Positions 33,551-41,834 of a stretch of 64,000 bases of DNA are shown piece by piece. The notes below the pieces were generated by a model that was given only the letters and a program-made list of their open reading frames with translations, ran no database searches and was not told the DNA's origin. Position 1 is the stretch's first letter, and the number at the start of each line of letters is the position of its first letter. The DNA is from JAOAIV01 sp038849555. GTDB lineage: Archaea; Thermoproteota; Bathyarchaeia; Bathyarchaeales; Bathycorpusculaceae. The position numbers and the translations under genes are program-made. Where the stretch lies: assembly GCA_038849555.1 (NCBI GenBank), contig JAWCMT010000003.1:1-64000 (forward strand). The letters run 5' to 3'.

Positions 33551-34426
33551 TTAACTTTGGCCTTTTCTCTTTGTAGAAGCTATTTCTAAACTTAAATCTA
33601 ATGCGCTGACGCTGTGGGTAAGCTCACCGAGGCTTATTATGTTAACTCCTGTTTGAGCATATTCCAAAAGGTTTTCCTGCGTGATGCCGCCGCTTGCTTC
33701 CAGCAAGATTTTTCCATGGAAGCCTGCTTTTTTCAGCGCCTCAATAGCTTCCTGAATTTGGTTGGGCGAGAAATTGTCAAGCATAATTATGTCTGCGCCT
33801 ACTTCCGCGGCCTTCAGAGCATCTTTAACGCAGGTAACTTCTACTTCGATTTTTTTGCTGAAGGAAGCATGCTGTTTGGCGCGTTTTACTGCGCTCTCGA
33901 CATTACCAGCTATCGCAATATGGTTATCCTTCACCAGAATCATGTCCCCCAAATGTAGCCTATGCGTGTCTCCTCCTCCGATAAGCACAGCTTTCTTGTC
34001 AAAATAGCCGAGACCGGGAGCCGTTTTGCGTGTTGCTGCAATTTTAACGGGTAAACTTGCTTTTTCAAGTTTTTCCACAAGACGCCGGGTGACAGTGGCG
34101 ATGCCGCACATGCGCGATAGCAGATTCAGCATTGTACGCTCGGCTGAGAGAATAGTCTGGGCATCTCCAGAAACTGCTATGATAACTTGGCCGTTTCTGA
34201 TTTTTTCGCCATCTTTTGCTTTTGCTTGCACACTTAAGCCAAGGCACTCAGCGAGAATCCTTGTTTCTTCGATTCCAGCAGCTACTCCCGCTTCCTTAGC
34301 TACAATTGTCGCCTCTACCATCAAGCCTGCGGGTACAACAGCCGCGGATGTTACGTCACCTTGCTCAGTATCTTCAGCTAACAGTTGCTTCAGCTTTTCT
34401 TCTAAGATTCTACGCGGTATAAACAT
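33551..34426 (-). CDS. nadC: quinolinate phosphoribosyltransferase (nicotinate-nucleotide pyrophosphorylase)
   Basis: A 291-residue enzyme of de novo NAD synthesis. LLAEDTEQGDVTSAAVVP at residue 14, LNLLSRMCGIATVTRRLVE near 102, AATRKTAPGLGYFDKKAVLIGGGDTHRLHLGDMILVKDNH near 130-170, MLDNFSP near 216 and LEASGGIT near 243 are all canonical. nadA and nadB are not in the window. It is a single gene with its own promoter region shared with the divergent eL40 gene. Confidence 0.97.
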   Translation of the reverse strand: MFIPRRILEEKLKQLLAEDTEQGDVTSAAVVPAGLMVEATIVAKEAGVAAGIEETRILAECLGLSVQAKAKDGEKIRNGQVIIAVSGDAQTILSAERTMLNLLSRMCGIATVTRRLVEKLEKASLPVKIAATRKTAPGLGYFDKKAVLIGGGDTHRLHLGDMILVKDNHIAIAGNVESAVKRAKQHASFSKKIEVEVTCVKDALKAAEVGADIIMLDNFSPNQIQEAIEALKKAGFHGKILLEASGGITQENLLEYAQTGVNIISLGELTHSVSALDLSLEIASTKRKGQS

Positions 34427-34623
34427 GGCTGTTACTTTCCTCTTTTAAGTTTAAAATACTTACTTGATTACACCAACGATTGCGCAAATAACTTTGAATT
34501 GCAGTTTAAGGATGCATGTGGCTTTCTCTTAACCCATGACGCCGCCCTCAGATTTTGAGACAAAAGGTATATTTGGCAGTTAACCATCTGACTCTTAGCA
34601 CCAAAAATATAGAGGATCAGCAA

Positions 34624-34785
34624 ATGCCGATATTAGATCCAGTTAAAAAGTCGATTGCACAAAAGCATAGGCTTTACATGAAGATTTGCAGAGACTGCGG
34701 AGCCAGAAACGCGGAGACGGCAATAAAATGCCGAAAATGCAAAAGCAAGAATCTTCGCTGGAAGAAACGTGAGATTGTAAAGTAA
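34624..34785 (+). CDS. rpl40e: 50S ribosomal protein eL40
   Basis: A 53-residue archaeal L40e: DPVKKSIAQKHRLYMKICRDCGARN...IKCRKCKSKNLRWKKRE with the zinc ribbon formed by CxxC and CxxC. ATG 34624 has a GAGG site eight bases ahead and matches the family start; the longer frame upstream is not part of it. Confidence 0.96.
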   Translation: MPILDPVKKSIAQKHRLYMKICRDCGARNAETAIKCRKCKSKNLRWKKREIVK

Positions 34786-34792
34786 AAGGCGC

Positions 34793-35410
34793 TTATTCAA
34801 GAATTTTAACTAACGTTTCCATGTTGAAAACGGTGTTTGCACACCCATTCTTTATCAAAGGGACAGCTTGCCCCGCAACGTTCATTTGACCTAAGGCAGT
34901 CACAGCCAGTTTTACCTCTTCGCCGCAAGCAACGCCAACTACGCCTTCGTATTGATTGCGCGTCAAAATTTTAGAAATGCATGAACCACCTGGAACCACA
35001 TAAACATCATAGCCTTTTTTCTTGGCAAAGCTTTCTGCCTTGTTAATTAGGCAGTCTGAAGAACAATGCGCACAAGTATAGGAGGGAATACTCGCGTCAA
35101 AAGAGGCTTTGCAGCGACTGTCCATATATTTTCTGGAGCAATGCGGAAGCAAAAGAGCCTTTTTCTTGGCTTGTAAAAATCTTTTTCTTTCCAAAAGATT
35201 CATTGTTTGTACTTCTATGAAATCTTGGAGTAGAACGACGGCGTCGGAGAGATTTAATCCTGTGGCTTCTTGTATCCTAAACCTTTTTATGATATCCTGC
35301 AAGTTTTTGAGGAAGGTTTTGTGCATGCCACTCTGGTAGCTGATCTTGGCGATTTCTGTGAAGAAGAAGCGTGGAACCTGTGATAGATCGAATGTGAATT
35401 TGTATGGCAT
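34793..35410 (-). CDS. DUF116 family protein
   Basis: A 205-residue protein. LLLPHCSRKY...C near residue 87, then CAHCSSDCLI near 112, VVPGGSCISKIL near 138 and GVVGVACGEEVKLA near 156 are the cysteine-rich DUF116 pattern. The conserved cysteines suggest a metal or iron-sulfur site. Biochemical role unknown. Convergent with eL40, seven bases apart. Confidence 0.82.
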   Translation of the reverse strand: MPYKFTFDLSQVPRFFFTEIAKISYQSGMHKTFLKNLQDIIKRFRIQEATGLNLSDAVVLLQDFIEVQTMNLLERKRFLQAKKKALLLPHCSRKYMDSRCKASFDASIPSYTCAHCSSDCLINKAESFAKKKGYDVYVVPGGSCISKILTRNQYEGVVGVACGEEVKLAVTALGQMNVAGQAVPLIKNGCANTVFNMETLVKILE

Positions 35411-35472
35411 AACTTAAGATTAACGACGGCCAAACTTAAAAGAATACCTATTTACTTTGTGCAAATCTATGC

Positions 35473-35910
35473 CTAAAGTGACCTGTTGACTTCTTCGTTG
35501 ACACCTAAGAGTTCCCGCAGAGCCCGTATGTCTTCTCGCAACTGCTTTATTTCGATTTCAAGAGTGCTGGCTCGTGACTCTGCAACTTTTTTAAGCTGCT
35601 CAATTTCCATTAATAGACTCGCCCGCTCCGTTTCTAAGGCGCTTATCTTTTCTCGCAAAAACTTCAAAGTCTGCGTTAACCCTTCATGTATATCTTTAAC
35701 TTTTTCAGCCAAAATTTTAACATCCCTTGTTTCCGCATACGTAGTGGCGGTGTTTACTTTGGATTTGAATGTGGAATTGCATTCGGGACATTTGAAAAGA
35801 CCAACTCGAAATTCAGGTATGACTCCATATGCCACTTGTTTGGGAGGCGCTACTGTCCAGCATTTAACGGCGGCAGGTACATTTGTTCCACAATTCGGGC
35901 AGTTAACCAA
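35473..35910 (-). CDS. zinc-ribbon plus coiled-coil protein
   Basis: A 145-residue protein with an N-terminal zinc ribbon made of CPNCGTNVP (residues 4-12) and CPECNSTFKSKV (about 41-52), followed from about residue 60 by a long helix with heptad spacing (KILAEKVKDIHEGL to IRALRELLGV), a coiled coil. Similar archaeal proteins exist but have no assigned function. It may act as a dimeric adaptor. The TFB2 operon lies upstream on the same strand. Confidence 0.7.
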   Translation of the reverse strand: MVNCPNCGTNVPAAVKCWTVAPPKQVAYGVIPEFRVGLFKCPECNSTFKSKVNTATTYAETRDVKILAEKVKDIHEGLTQTLKFLREKISALETERASLLMEIEQLKKVAESRASTLEIEIKQLREDIRALRELLGVNEEVNRSL

Positions 35911-36052
35911 TGTATAGCCCCCGCATGTTTGAACGCATTCAATATCCTCAAAAGTTATTCCTCACGATTAACCTATAAAATTTTGCATTATCTATCTAAA
36001 TTTGCATTCACGGAATATTAAAGAAAAAATCTGGAAAATGGAAATCTAATTA

Positions 36053-37027
36053 TCAAATGCTGATTTTGAACAGTAATTTCTCAACAAGTTCTTTGTACCG
36101 ATTTCTGATAGTAACCTCTGTTACCTGCGCAATCTCCGCTATTTCCCGTTGCGTTTTCCGTTCACCTGTTAAAACAGAAGCAACATAGCTTGCAGCGGCA
36201 GCGATGCCGGTGGGTCCTCGGCCTGAAGTGAGCTTAAGTTCCTTCGCTGCGGATAGAATTTTATGCGCAATTTCTTCGACTTTGCCTTGCATTGTTAGCT
36301 GATTAGAAAACTTGGTTATGTATTGGCTAGGTCGAAGCGGTGGAATAGAATAGTTCAGCTCTTTAATTAAAAAGCGGTAACTGCGCCCGATTTCTTTTTT
36401 GTTAACAGCGGATGCCTGCGATATCTCGTCTAAAGTTCTTGGCAATCCACACTGCCTACACGCCAAGTAAATCGCTGCTGAAGTCACACCTTGAATCGAC
36501 CTTCCACGTATCAGCCGCTCTTTCACTGCCTTTCGATAAATAACGGAGGCTGTTTCCAAGATGTTTTTGGGAAGATTCAGGTTATTGGAGATTTTTGTGA
36601 TTTCAGATAAAGCAAATGCCAAGTTGCGTTCTGTAGCGTCAGAAACACGTATACGGCGCTGCCATTTTCTCAGACGATACACTTGCGCCTTCTGCCCAGG
36701 CGAGAGGCTTTTGCCATATATGTCGCGGTCATGCCAATCAATTGTTGTTGATAAACCTTTGTCGTGAATCGTGTACGTTAAGGGCGCGCCAACTCTTGTC
36801 CGTTTTGACCTTTGCTCATCGTCGAAAGCGCGCCATTCGGGTCCTCTGTCAGCTATTTTGGCGGCAACTACGAAACCGCAGTCCATGCAAACTATTTCGG
36901 CGCATTCGTAATCACGCATGAGTCTCGTGCTGCCACACTCGGGGCATGACTGAACTTTGGATGGCTCAACGCGTTGAGCCGTATATGAGGGGTCTATATC
37001 TTCATGCAGTTTATTATCGCCACTCAT
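36053..37027 (-). CDS. tfb: transcription initiation factor TFB (second paralog)
   Basis: A 324-residue TFIIB homolog: zinc ribbon CPECGSTRL...CMDCGFVV (about 28-53), B-reader GPEWRAFDDEQRSKRTR, HDKGLSTTIDWHDRD, and two cyclin folds with KERLIRGRSIQGVTSAAIYLACR and GRGPTGIAAAASYVASVL, ending EVTIRNRYKELVEKL. It differs clearly from the paralog at 17487-18440, so the two may serve different promoter sets. It follows gar1 by one base, a gar1-tfb pairing common in archaea. Confidence 0.97.
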   Translation of the reverse strand: MSGDNKLHEDIDPSYTAQRVEPSKVQSCPECGSTRLMRDYECAEIVCMDCGFVVAAKIADRGPEWRAFDDEQRSKRTRVGAPLTYTIHDKGLSTTIDWHDRDIYGKSLSPGQKAQVYRLRKWQRRIRVSDATERNLAFALSEITKISNNLNLPKNILETASVIYRKAVKERLIRGRSIQGVTSAAIYLACRQCGLPRTLDEISQASAVNKKEIGRSYRFLIKELNYSIPPLRPSQYITKFSNQLTMQGKVEEIAHKILSAAKELKLTSGRGPTGIAAAASYVASVLTGERKTQREIAEIAQVTEVTIRNRYKELVEKLLFKISI

Positions 37028-37028
37028 G

Positions 37029-37277
37029 TTATTTTTTACTCCGCCCTTTATTCGAGAGAAACAGATACAGTTGCTTGCCGATTAACTTTTTAGGCTCTTT
37101 AACCTCGGGTTTCACCACTACATAAGGCGAAGACACAGGACCGATTACATCGAAGACTTTTCCGACGACTTTAAGATTTTCGTCAACAACGGTGGAACCG
37201 ATTTTCGGGTTTTTGGCGGCCTTGACAACAATGTTTTGAGAAGGAGACTCACTAAGCACTTTGCCCAATCTCTGCAA
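37029..37277 (-). CDS. gar1: H/ACA RNP protein Gar1
   Basis: Subunit of the H/ACA guide RNP for rRNA pseudouridylation. QRLGKVLSES...PKIGSTVVDENLKVVGKVFDVIGPVSSPYVVVKPEV is the Gar1 six-stranded barrel signature (GxVxDxxGPVxxPYxxxxP). I start it at TTG 37277 (82 residues): family members begin MxRLGxVL, and a GGGAGA ribosome site lies nine bases upstream. The longer frame from GTG 37310 would add eleven residues and cover that site. It is the first gene of the gar1-tfb operon, with a TATA-like GGTTTAAATAA near 37322-37332. Confidence 0.92.
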   Translation of the reverse strand: MQRLGKVLSESPSQNIVVKAAKNPKIGSTVVDENLKVVGKVFDVIGPVSSPYVVVKPEVKEPKKLIGKQLYLFLSNKGRSKK

Positions 37278-37310
37278 GCAAACATCTCTCCCGAAAAATA
37301 AGAACGTCAC

Positions 37311-37658
37311 CGTATTAGTTTATTTAAACCTTTCTGCGTAACATGATATACAAAAATTCGTAAAGAACGTTTTGCATAGCCTTAAACGCTATTAATGGTC
37401 TGCAGAAGCCAGCATTTTCCATATTGAGAAAAATTCTGAGTTAATTTTACAACCAGTTTCAACTAACCCGCGTTTGCTGCATGCCTAGCTTAAAATGTCT
37501 TAGTCGACACTGACAAAATGCTTTTTTCAACTAACCTATATCCGTATTCTGCACGGTAGAATCTACCCGCTATTGGCCTATGCAATAATTTTCTAATAGC
37601 CGAATATGACGGTGTACCGGCGCTTCTGTCTGGCTATGAAAGCTATTCGTTAGCATTT
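37311..37658. other. intergenic region with degenerate repeat copy
   Basis: About 350 bases between gar1 (minus, start side) and the THEP1 NTPase gene (minus, end side). It holds the gar1-tfb promoter near 37320-37335 and, at 37568-37614, a degenerate copy of the 51-bp dispersed repeat. I saw no tRNA, box C/D RNA or credible small gene. Confidence 0.5.
37568..37614 (+). repeat. 51-bp dispersed repeat, degenerate copy C
   Basis: By eye this aligns with copy B (44510-44560) in the same orientation: 24 of 34 bases match over the first part, ending in the CTAxTAGCC core, then a three-base gap and about 10 of 13 matches (ATATGA-GG). The similarity is moderate in AT-rich DNA, so this copy is tentative. 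Confidence 0.45.
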
Positions 37659-38243
37659 TCATTTTAGAGCATCAAGTATTTTTTGAGCTATTATTTCAAG
37701 TAATTTATCCCTGTTTTCTTGTGCAACTGTAAAAATTTCTGCGTCTTCTCGGCTTTTAGCTGCTTTTATCAGTTTGTCATTAGCTTTCCAGTGTATTATT
37801 GCCACGGCAGGCTTCTGGCCTTCCAGCACTTTTTGCACTGCTTCCTTAAATTTTTCAGAGAACAATTCCATCGGTCCGATTTCGTCTATGGCAACAGCGT
37901 CGCATTTTTCTGCTGCTTCCGCTATGGCCGCTACGCCAATGGAGTCGAGGTCTGATAGATTTACTCGGTACTTGCCCACCTGAGGGCCGCCTTGCTGGTT
38001 GATGTGAGCAAGCCATCCGCGGCGACCGCTCGTTAAATCCGAAATTTCGAACCCGACGCGTACGCCGTTTTCGCGAACTTCGCGGCTTATCATCCCGCCC
38101 ACGTATACGCCGCTTCCTTTTAGGATGTTAACTGCCTTTGTTAGCACAGTAGTTTTTCCTATGCCTGGATTTCCAGTCAAGAGGATTACGCGTTTAGGCA
38201 ATGAATTTAGCCTCTGTATTAACCAGAAGTCTAATATGGGCAT
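37659..38243 (-). CDS. THEP1-type nucleoside triphosphatase
   Basis: A 194-residue P-loop NTPase. Walker A is LLTGNPGIGKTTVL near residue 21, then GGMISREVRENGVRVGFEISDLTSGRRGWLAH (family signature), and Walker B is VAIDEIGPMELFS near 122. These match the THEP1/NTPase-1 family (about 180-190 residues), ATP/GTPases of unclear cellular role. It is divergent from trm1. Confidence 0.93.
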   Translation of the reverse strand: MPILDFWLIQRLNSLPKRVILLTGNPGIGKTTVLTKAVNILKGSGVYVGGMISREVRENGVRVGFEISDLTSGRRGWLAHINQQGGPQVGKYRVNLSDLDSIGVAAIAEAAEKCDAVAIDEIGPMELFSEKFKEAVQKVLEGQKPAVAIIHWKANDKLIKAAKSREDAEIFTVAQENRDKLLEIIAQKILDALK

Positions 38244-38277
38244 AAATTTCTTCCCTCTTTAGCAATGTGAGGCAAAG

Positions 38278-39492
38278 ATGGCGGAAGAAGAATTCAAAGC
38301 GGATTTCCCTACGGAAATAGTGCAGGAAGGAAAAGTGAAAGTCTTAGTTCCGAAGCTCAGCGCGTTCGTTAAGCAGCCGTCTGATTATGCGCCTTCCAAG
38401 GCACCTGTATTCTATAACCCAGTCATGGAGTTAAACCGTGACATAGCCATCTTGGCCTTTCAAGCATATCAGCGAATAATGAACAGGGAAATTACCCTAT
38501 GCGAGCCTTTGGCAAGCACGGGAATCCGCGGCATCCGCTTCGCCGCTGAAGTCCACGGCGCCAAGAGTGTCTTAATCGGCGATGTTTCCGAGAGGGCTGC
38601 CGAGCTTGCACGTTACAATGCGCGTTTAAATGGGCTTCAGGAGTGCGTGACAGTACAGCACAAGGATGCGAATTGCCTGCTCAGTGAGCGTGCCGCGCCG
38701 CACAGAAGATTCGACGCCGTAGACGTGGACCCTTTCGGGTCGCCTGCGCCCTACTTGGATTCGGCAATCCGCGCCTTACGGGACAATGGACTTTTGGCTG
38801 TTACCGCAACAGACTTGGCGCCTCTCTGCGGCGTCCATCCAAAGGCGTGTGTAAGAAAATATGGTGGGAAACCGCTGCGTGCTGAATACTGTCAGGAGCT
38901 TGCAGTTCGCCTATTAGCAGGCTGCATAGCCGCTGTTGCAGCGAAGCAGGATATTGGCATCCGCGTGCTGTTTAGCCACTCCACAGACCATTACATTCGC
39001 GTTTACGCGCAGATAGCCTATGGCGCGAAAAAGGCTGATGACGCCGTCAAGAGCCTTGGCTATATTCTGCATTGCTTCAACTGCTTACACAGAGAAAACG
39101 TGAAAGCTCTTTTCGGCAGAGGCGTTGAGTGCCCGCAGTGCGGTTCAAAGATGGATTATGCTGGACCGCTTTGGCTGGAAAAAATCTTTGACAGGAGCTT
39201 CTGCGAGTTGATGGAAAAGGAGAACATGCATAGGGCACTAAGGAACAGCTTAAAAATCGCGAAGCTGCTCTCCACAGCGAAAGAGGAGGCTGAGGCGCCA
39301 GCGACATATTACGTTCTTGACAAAATCAGTGATAAACTAGCCCTGCCAGTGCCCGCCGTTAATGCCATACTACAGGTTCTGCGAGAAAATGGTTTTCAGG
39401 CTTTCCCAACACACTTCAATTCAAGAGGGATACGAACAGATGCGCCTGCCTTCACTATGCAGAGACTCATTTGGAGAGGTGCACATGTATAA
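38278..39492 (+). CDS. trm1: tRNA (guanine26-N2)-dimethyltransferase Trm1
   Basis: A 404-residue archaeal Trm1. VFYNPVMELNRDIAI near residue 43 and LCEPLASTGIRGIRFAAEV near 76 (SAM site) are followed by DAVDVDPFGSPAPYLDSAIRAL near 144 (catalytic DPFG) and TATDLAPLCGVHPKACVRKYG near 180. A C-terminal zinc-binding stretch (HCFNCLHRE...CPQCGSKM) near 262-288 and a winged-helix tail complete it. It dimethylates G26 in the tRNA elbow. Confidence 0.97.
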   Translation: MAEEEFKADFPTEIVQEGKVKVLVPKLSAFVKQPSDYAPSKAPVFYNPVMELNRDIAILAFQAYQRIMNREITLCEPLASTGIRGIRFAAEVHGAKSVLIGDVSERAAELARYNARLNGLQECVTVQHKDANCLLSERAAPHRRFDAVDVDPFGSPAPYLDSAIRALRDNGLLAVTATDLAPLCGVHPKACVRKYGGKPLRAEYCQELAVRLLAGCIAAVAAKQDIGIRVLFSHSTDHYIRVYAQIAYGAKKADDAVKSLGYILHCFNCLHRENVKALFGRGVECPQCGSKMDYAGPLWLEKIFDRSFCELMEKENMHRALRNSLKIAKLLSTAKEEAEAPATYYVLDKISDKLALPVPAVNAILQVLRENGFQAFPTHFNSRGIRTDAPAFTMQRLIWRGAHV

Positions 39493-39622
39493 TCTTACGC
39501 AGTAAGCTAAGAATAGTTTTGAATTAAAGACCGTAAAACAATTCATTTTTTTTAATTGTTACATCTGCTCGACTTAAACGTTAACGCTTACAGCGCATTA
39601 GGGAATAGGTAAAAGAGAAGTA

Positions 39623-40738
39623 TCATTTTCTTTTTATTGATAATCTTACTATTGTTGCTCCAATCACCAATAGCATAATTACTGTTATAGTTAATACGCC
39701 CATGCTGATTGTTGAAGTGTTATCTTGAGGTGATGACGAAGGGGATGCAAGGGGCGATTCCCACTCTAAATTGCCTGTGTCGCTATAGTCTATGCGGTCA
39801 TATGCTATGTTACTGCAATGAAAAACTTCGCCTGAATTAGCCCAGACGTATATTGTCAAACCTTTTACGCTGCCAGGATATGTTTGGTTTAGATATAATT
39901 CAACGTGCCAGTAGGGTCTAAGCACTGTGGAGTTTATTGGATAAGCCACCAGTTTTGCTTTACTTTGATCTTTAGTTATGTTGAAACCACGTATTTGTGA
40001 ACCATCAGGCATGGTGTATGAATAAGTTTCGCTATATTTTATGGCAATGTCTATGGCTTGTTCACGTGATACATTCACGGTTGTATCACCAATTGAATAG
40101 AGCAAGCGGTTGTCATAGAAGGAATCAAATAGCCCATTCTTTTGAAAACCCACTTGCAATGAAGTGTACTCTACACCATTTACAGTATATACCCATTTGA
40201 ATTGTAAGATTTCAGTTCCAAAATTATTGACAGTAGATAGGGTAAATTTGATGTTACCCGCCGTTATTGACAAATCTTTAGTTATATCAAGCCCAGAGAG
40301 CATGCTTATCATATCGTTAGAGTCAACTTTTGTAAAAGTTTGATATCTTTCCAAAAAGGTCTTTACGCCCTCTACCAAGTTAACATATTGTCTGTCACTG
40401 ATAACAGGCCCCTTTTTAGCTATCATATTACAGCTAATCAAGATGTTGTTTTGCACAGTGCATGTTACAACAAGAGTGCTTTCTTTTGAGTCTAACGTGA
40501 ACTCTAGTACCTCTGATGTAAACCATGCTAAATCAGATGGACCCATAATTTTTTGGTATCTTGTGAGAGTTAAATTATATTTTGTTAAATCAAGAGGAAG
40601 CACTTTTTCTACAAACTCAATGGCTTTTTCTTGTGCGGCAGATTGTGTTGCGAACGCGTAAGAAAAGCAGCCAATTAAATAAAATACTATCAATAAAATT
40701 ATTGCCCGCGCACAAACTTTTGTTAATTGGCTGTTCAA
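39623..40738 (-). CDS. membrane-anchored extracytoplasmic protein with PepSY-like region
   Basis: A 371-residue protein. An N-terminal signal segment (about 8-30: RAIILLIVFYLIGCFSYAFA) is followed by a large extracellular part with a YPLD/PepSY-like helix (NVSREQAIDIAIKYSETY, residues about 222-240) and an AYPINSTVLRPYWHVELYLN strand pair. A Ser/Pro-rich linker (SPLASPSSSPQDNTS) leads to one C-terminal membrane helix and RLSIKRK. Start is TTG 40738: AGAGGTG lies seven bases upstream, while the ATG in between is followed by a stop. It is the second gene of an operon with the caspase-like gene. Confidence 0.7.
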   Translation of the reverse strand: MNSQLTKVCARAIILLIVFYLIGCFSYAFATQSAAQEKAIEFVEKVLPLDLTKYNLTLTRYQKIMGPSDLAWFTSEVLEFTLDSKESTLVVTCTVQNNILISCNMIAKKGPVISDRQYVNLVEGVKTFLERYQTFTKVDSNDMISMLSGLDITKDLSITAGNIKFTLSTVNNFGTEILQFKWVYTVNGVEYTSLQVGFQKNGLFDSFYDNRLLYSIGDTTVNVSREQAIDIAIKYSETYSYTMPDGSQIRGFNITKDQSKAKLVAYPINSTVLRPYWHVELYLNQTYPGSVKGLTIYVWANSGEVFHCSNIAYDRIDYSDTGNLEWESPLASPSSSPQDNTSTISMGVLTITVIMLLVIGATIVRLSIKRK

Positions 40739-40750
40739 TTCATTTCACCT

Positions 40751-41560
40751 CTAAGGCAGAGCCAAAGATACATTGCCAAACGCTATTAGCCACCACCAGA
40801 GTGGAGTTTGTGAAAAGTATTGTACACCGTATACTGTTTGAGCTATATAGTTTAATGCCTCATTAACAGTAGCTCCGCCACACATAAAGTACCAGAAAAG
40901 ATAGGCAACGTGAGCAAATTTCCACATACCGTTGGCGGTATATTCGAATTGCGGCGAACCATCCTACCATCCTAGGTAGACTCGAATCCCAGAGGTAGCA
41001 TAAGGATACATCAAAGGATCCATTGCTGTTGTCCAGCAATAGGGCATTCCATAGTATCCATACGAATCTGGATTAAGTGCACCGGCGGGATATTTCTCTG
41101 CTGTTTCACAATGCCATATAAACGTAAAGACATTTTTAGTTGATGTGTACGGCAAAATATGCACATTGTCGATAACAGGCGCACCATTATTGGAAAGAAG
41201 GGACATATGATTCCAATTGGGCAGGCTAGCATTCAAATATGGATACCCCCTATGGCCCTTTGAAAAAACTACTGCCTTGTTAAAAGAGGTTTTCAATGTC
41301 GAGAGAATACTAACGTAACGCTCAACAGTACAGTTGGCATCAAAGCTATCATAACAGCCACCATATTTTGCAGCAAGCATATCCCTAATGTATGCGCAAG
41401 TTGCTCTAGATAGTATAATTTCATTATTTGTGTCTGTTCCTTCTTGGAAATTGTTCGGGCAAAAGACGGTGGTACCCACATTAGCTGAAACCGCTTGAGG
41501 TATTAAAGAAAGCAAGCCGATAAGCAGGTTTGCGCATATTACAATAGGCACTTTGCTCAT
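40751..41560 (-). pseudogene. secreted caspase-like protein, reading frame split by an in-frame TAG
   Basis: ATG 41560 opens a frame with a signal peptide (about residues 1-26). A caspase/gingipain-like core follows, in which H103 (FSKGHRG) and C151 (FIWHCETAEKYP) look like the His/Cys dyad. After residue 198 (VYLGW) a TAG stop stands at 40966-40964. The same frame then stays open for another 70 codons (DGSPQFEYTANGMWKFAHV to GNVSLALP) and ends at TAG 40751, inside the ribosome site of the next gene. The downstream part looks protein-coding and completes the domain. Either a nonsense mutation, readthrough, or TAG as a sense codon. The peptidase assignment is tentative. Confidence 0.7.
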
Positions 41561-41754
41561 TTTTTAAACGACCTGCATTTATTAGATTATTTTTGGCTAA
41601 TAAATTTTTATTCGAAAAACAAATAACAAAAACACATGGTAATAGATAAAAATTGTAGACATATATTCCTTTAATGATAGTAGTCTGCTGAATGATTTAT
41701 TGAGCCACGTATGCACCAATAAACATTTCATAATATAATCAAGCTCTAAAGGAG
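41561..41754. other. divergent promoter region, AT-rich
   Basis: Between the caspase-like gene (minus) and proC (plus). Many AT-rich stretches could serve as TATA boxes for the minus-strand gene; no single one is clear. No gene was seen. Confidence 0.35.
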
Positions 41755-41779
41755 ATCATCAATCTATTGAATTGATGAT
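41755..41779. promoter_or_regulatory. inverted repeat ahead of the proC TATA box
   Basis: ATCATCAAT (41755-41763), a seven-base spacer, and ATTGATGAT (41771-41779) form a perfect nine-base inverted repeat. A TATA-like TTTAATAAAGG (41779-41789) abuts it. Position just upstream of the TATA/BRE fits a regulator-binding site for proC transcription. A transcript through it would start downstream, so it is not a terminator. Confidence 0.45.
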
Positions 41780-41834
41780 TTAATAAAGGTTTAAGAGCAA
41801 AGACTTAGTAGTTAAAGGAAAAGAGTGATGGTGT

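Noticed and set aside
40964..40966. Claim that this TAG encodes pyrrolysine
   Set aside because: No pyl genes are in the window, and TAG ends other intact genes here (porD, bud32). Only an unexplained in-frame TAG can be stated.
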